NCBI GenBank assembly: GCA_946894095.1 | Contig: OX335642.1 | Coordinates: 29,461,021 to 29,525,020, forward strand | Direction of reading: 5' to 3' | DNA length: 64,000 nt | Origin: Incurvaria masculella | Lineage: Eukaryota > Arthropoda > Insecta > Lepidoptera > Incurvariidae | Shown: piece by piece, positions 62,651-64,000 of the stretch | Layout of the letters: every line of letters starts with the position of its first letter | Numbering within the stretch: the first letter of the stretch is position 1 | The notes under the pieces: model-generated | Databases searched by the model: none | The model's input: only the letters and a program-made list of their open reading frames with translations | Told to the model about the DNA's origin: nothing | Position numbers and translations under genes: made by a program

Positions 62651-62842
62651 ATGGTGAGGAAACTGCTCCTTGCCCTGATCGTGCTAGCGGCGGCGGCAGC
62701 GATATACGTCGTGAGGAATTGTAGCTGCTGCAACCCCCCGAAGCCTCCCCACGTAGACCTCGAGCAATGGTGGGGGCCCAAGGAGCTCAAGGGCAAGCAG
62801 GACACAAGCATCAGGAGCTTTAAAGTGGAGTTTAGTGAGCCG
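62651..62842 (+). CDS. JHEH: JHEH-like D, first coding exon (gene continues past window)
   Basis: The exon encodes 64 residues: MVRKLLLALIVLAAAAAIYV anchor, Cys-rich linker (NCSCCNPPKPP), QWWGPKELKGKQDTSIRS and FKVEFSEP, then a GTCAGT donor in phase 0. It differs from the corresponding JHEH-C exon at only a few positions and has the same length (192). It starts one base after TTCTAGA, a likely acceptor for the leader at 61070-61296. The catalytic exons must lie beyond 64000; none was found between 62843 and the window end. Predicted to be an ER-anchored epoxide hydrolase. Whether it is intact cannot be judged here. Confidence 0.85.
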
Positions 62843-63147
62843 GTCAGTTTGATTTTGTAATCCTCCTTGGTTGTTTATGAGTAAGACGATAACACATTCT
62901 TAGCGAAAATTATAAGTTACAGAAAAAAAAATACCTTCATTACGATATAATACATTTCATAAAATATGCAAACACACAAATCAGCTTTGAATTGACCCCT
63001 TATATTGGTCCGGAGAGATATCTTCTATCACAATTATCTGTCTATAATTTTACTAATAAACACATGGACTTACTAAATCGGATGTATAAGCAGAATCGTA
63101 AATAAATCCGTCGAATAGTTATCTGGCTGTTTATCTGAATATTGAAA

Positions 63148-63408
63148 AAAACCGACCAAGTGCGAGTCGGACTCGCACACGAAGGGTTCCGTAGCATCGT
63201 ACATGATTTAAAAAAAAAACATTTTTTGTATGGGAGCCTCCTTTAATTTTAATATTTTTTTATTTTACCTATTTGTTGTTATAGCGGCAAAATAAATACA
63301 CAATCTGTGAAAATTTCAGCTGCCTACCTATTACGGTTCGTGAGATACAGCCCTGTGACAGACGGACGGACGGACGGACGGACTTTGGGTACGGAACCCT
63401 AAAAATCA
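63148..63408 (+). repeat. Most complete copy of the TACGGAACCC repeat
   Basis: Starts AACCGACCAAGTGCGAGTCG and ACTCGCACACGAAGGGTTCC. Continues through CAGCTGCCTACCTATTACGG and GACGGACGGACGGACGGAC to GGGTACGGAACCCTAAAA. The family recurs at 30520 (+) and 38398 (-). Lies in the first coding-side intron of JHEH-D. Confidence 0.7.
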
Positions 63409-63789
63409 GCCTAATTCTAATTTATTTATGTTTTCGTGGAGTTCAAACTGAGATTGAAAGTACAAAGGTACATACATACCTATTTATATGTAGTTCAAAT
63501 GAAATATTATCTGTATATGTATATTAAACAAAATGTTTTTTTTTTACGATGAATGCACGCATATGAACGTATACGATAAAATATTTTTTATAGTGGCGCA
63601 AAACATCAACATTAAATTATTGAAATTACACAATCCTCCGGGTAAACGTTTTTGTCCATTAGGCTGGCCGTGGTCGGATTCGAAGTAATATAGGTCTTCT
63701 TTCTTAATTTTTAGGTGATTATTATTTGAAACGTGTTTGAAGCGTCCACAGAAAGTGTCTGAGGTTTCATTCCAGTGCAATAAAAAGGT

Positions 63790-63905
63790 GTAAAATAAAG
63801 AAGGTCCTGGCGTGTAATCTCAATCCCACGCATCGTATTGGGCTAATATCATGACAGTTAATATTACGTTTTAGCCATCCGTGTCCATTTTAATAGAAAA
63901 ATAGC
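63790..63905 (+). repeat. SINE tail fragment
   Basis: GAAGGTCCTGGCGTG, TTGGGCTAATATCATGACAG and TTAGCCATCCGTGTCC are SINE tail landmarks. Confidence 0.55.
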
Positions 63906-64000
63906 CCAATCATATTCATGTACACGTGATTTATCTGTATCGTTTTTCTAAAAACAGTATGTTCCCATATTTTTAGTAGGTGCTGTTCTGAACGCATTGA

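Overview
The window looks like nuclear DNA from an insect, most likely a moth or butterfly. The coding capacity is small and split into short exons with GT..AG introns. The recognisable genes are one sugar transporter and a tandem family of juvenile-hormone epoxide hydrolases (JHEH, microsomal epoxide hydrolase family). The rest is AT-rich DNA packed with SINEs, foldback/MITE elements, decayed non-LTR retrotransposons and short tracts of the arthropod telomere repeat TTAGG. There is nothing bacterial, plasmid-like or CRISPR-like. Exons were assigned by reading frames, splice sites and comparison between paralogues inside the window. The repeat comparisons were made by eye.

Layout: 1-7068 is repeat-rich and holds no confident gene, only a broken THAP-like zinc-finger fragment (4427) and a SINE with a 5S rRNA-derived head (6172). 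7069-17296 (+) is a Tret1-like sugar transporter in three visible exons. Its first intron begins inside a 23-copy, 43-bp minisatellite made of repeated splice junctions and also carries two decayed LINEs. 17297-23780 is noncoding, with a palindromic pair of a lepidopteran repeat. 23781-30829 (-) is JHEH-A (six exons, 492 aa). 30830-35385 holds SINEs and MITEs. 35386-39907 (-) is JHEH-B (six exons, 491 aa). 39908-43311 is the divergent intergenic region and contains an 830-bp foldback element. 43312-51204 (+) is JHEH-C (noncoding leader plus five coding exons). Its third coding exon is interrupted by a 159-bp TIR element, and it has lost one of the two usual catalytic tyrosines. 54731-60830 is a 6.1-kb palindrome built from long inverted arms around two inverted RTE-type LINE fragments. 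61070-62842 (+) is the duplicated leader and first coding exon of JHEH-D, whose remainder lies beyond the window.

How the genes work together: A, B, C and D form a divergent cluster (A and B on -, C and D on +). A and B share a two-exon N-terminus; C and D share a different one, with a cysteine-rich linker after the membrane anchor. The exon lengths 393-349-235 are identical in A, B and C once the insertion in C is discounted, so the cluster arose by tandem and inverted duplication. These enzymes would be ER-membrane hydrolases converting juvenile hormone (or other epoxides) to diols. The sugar transporter is an unrelated neighbour.
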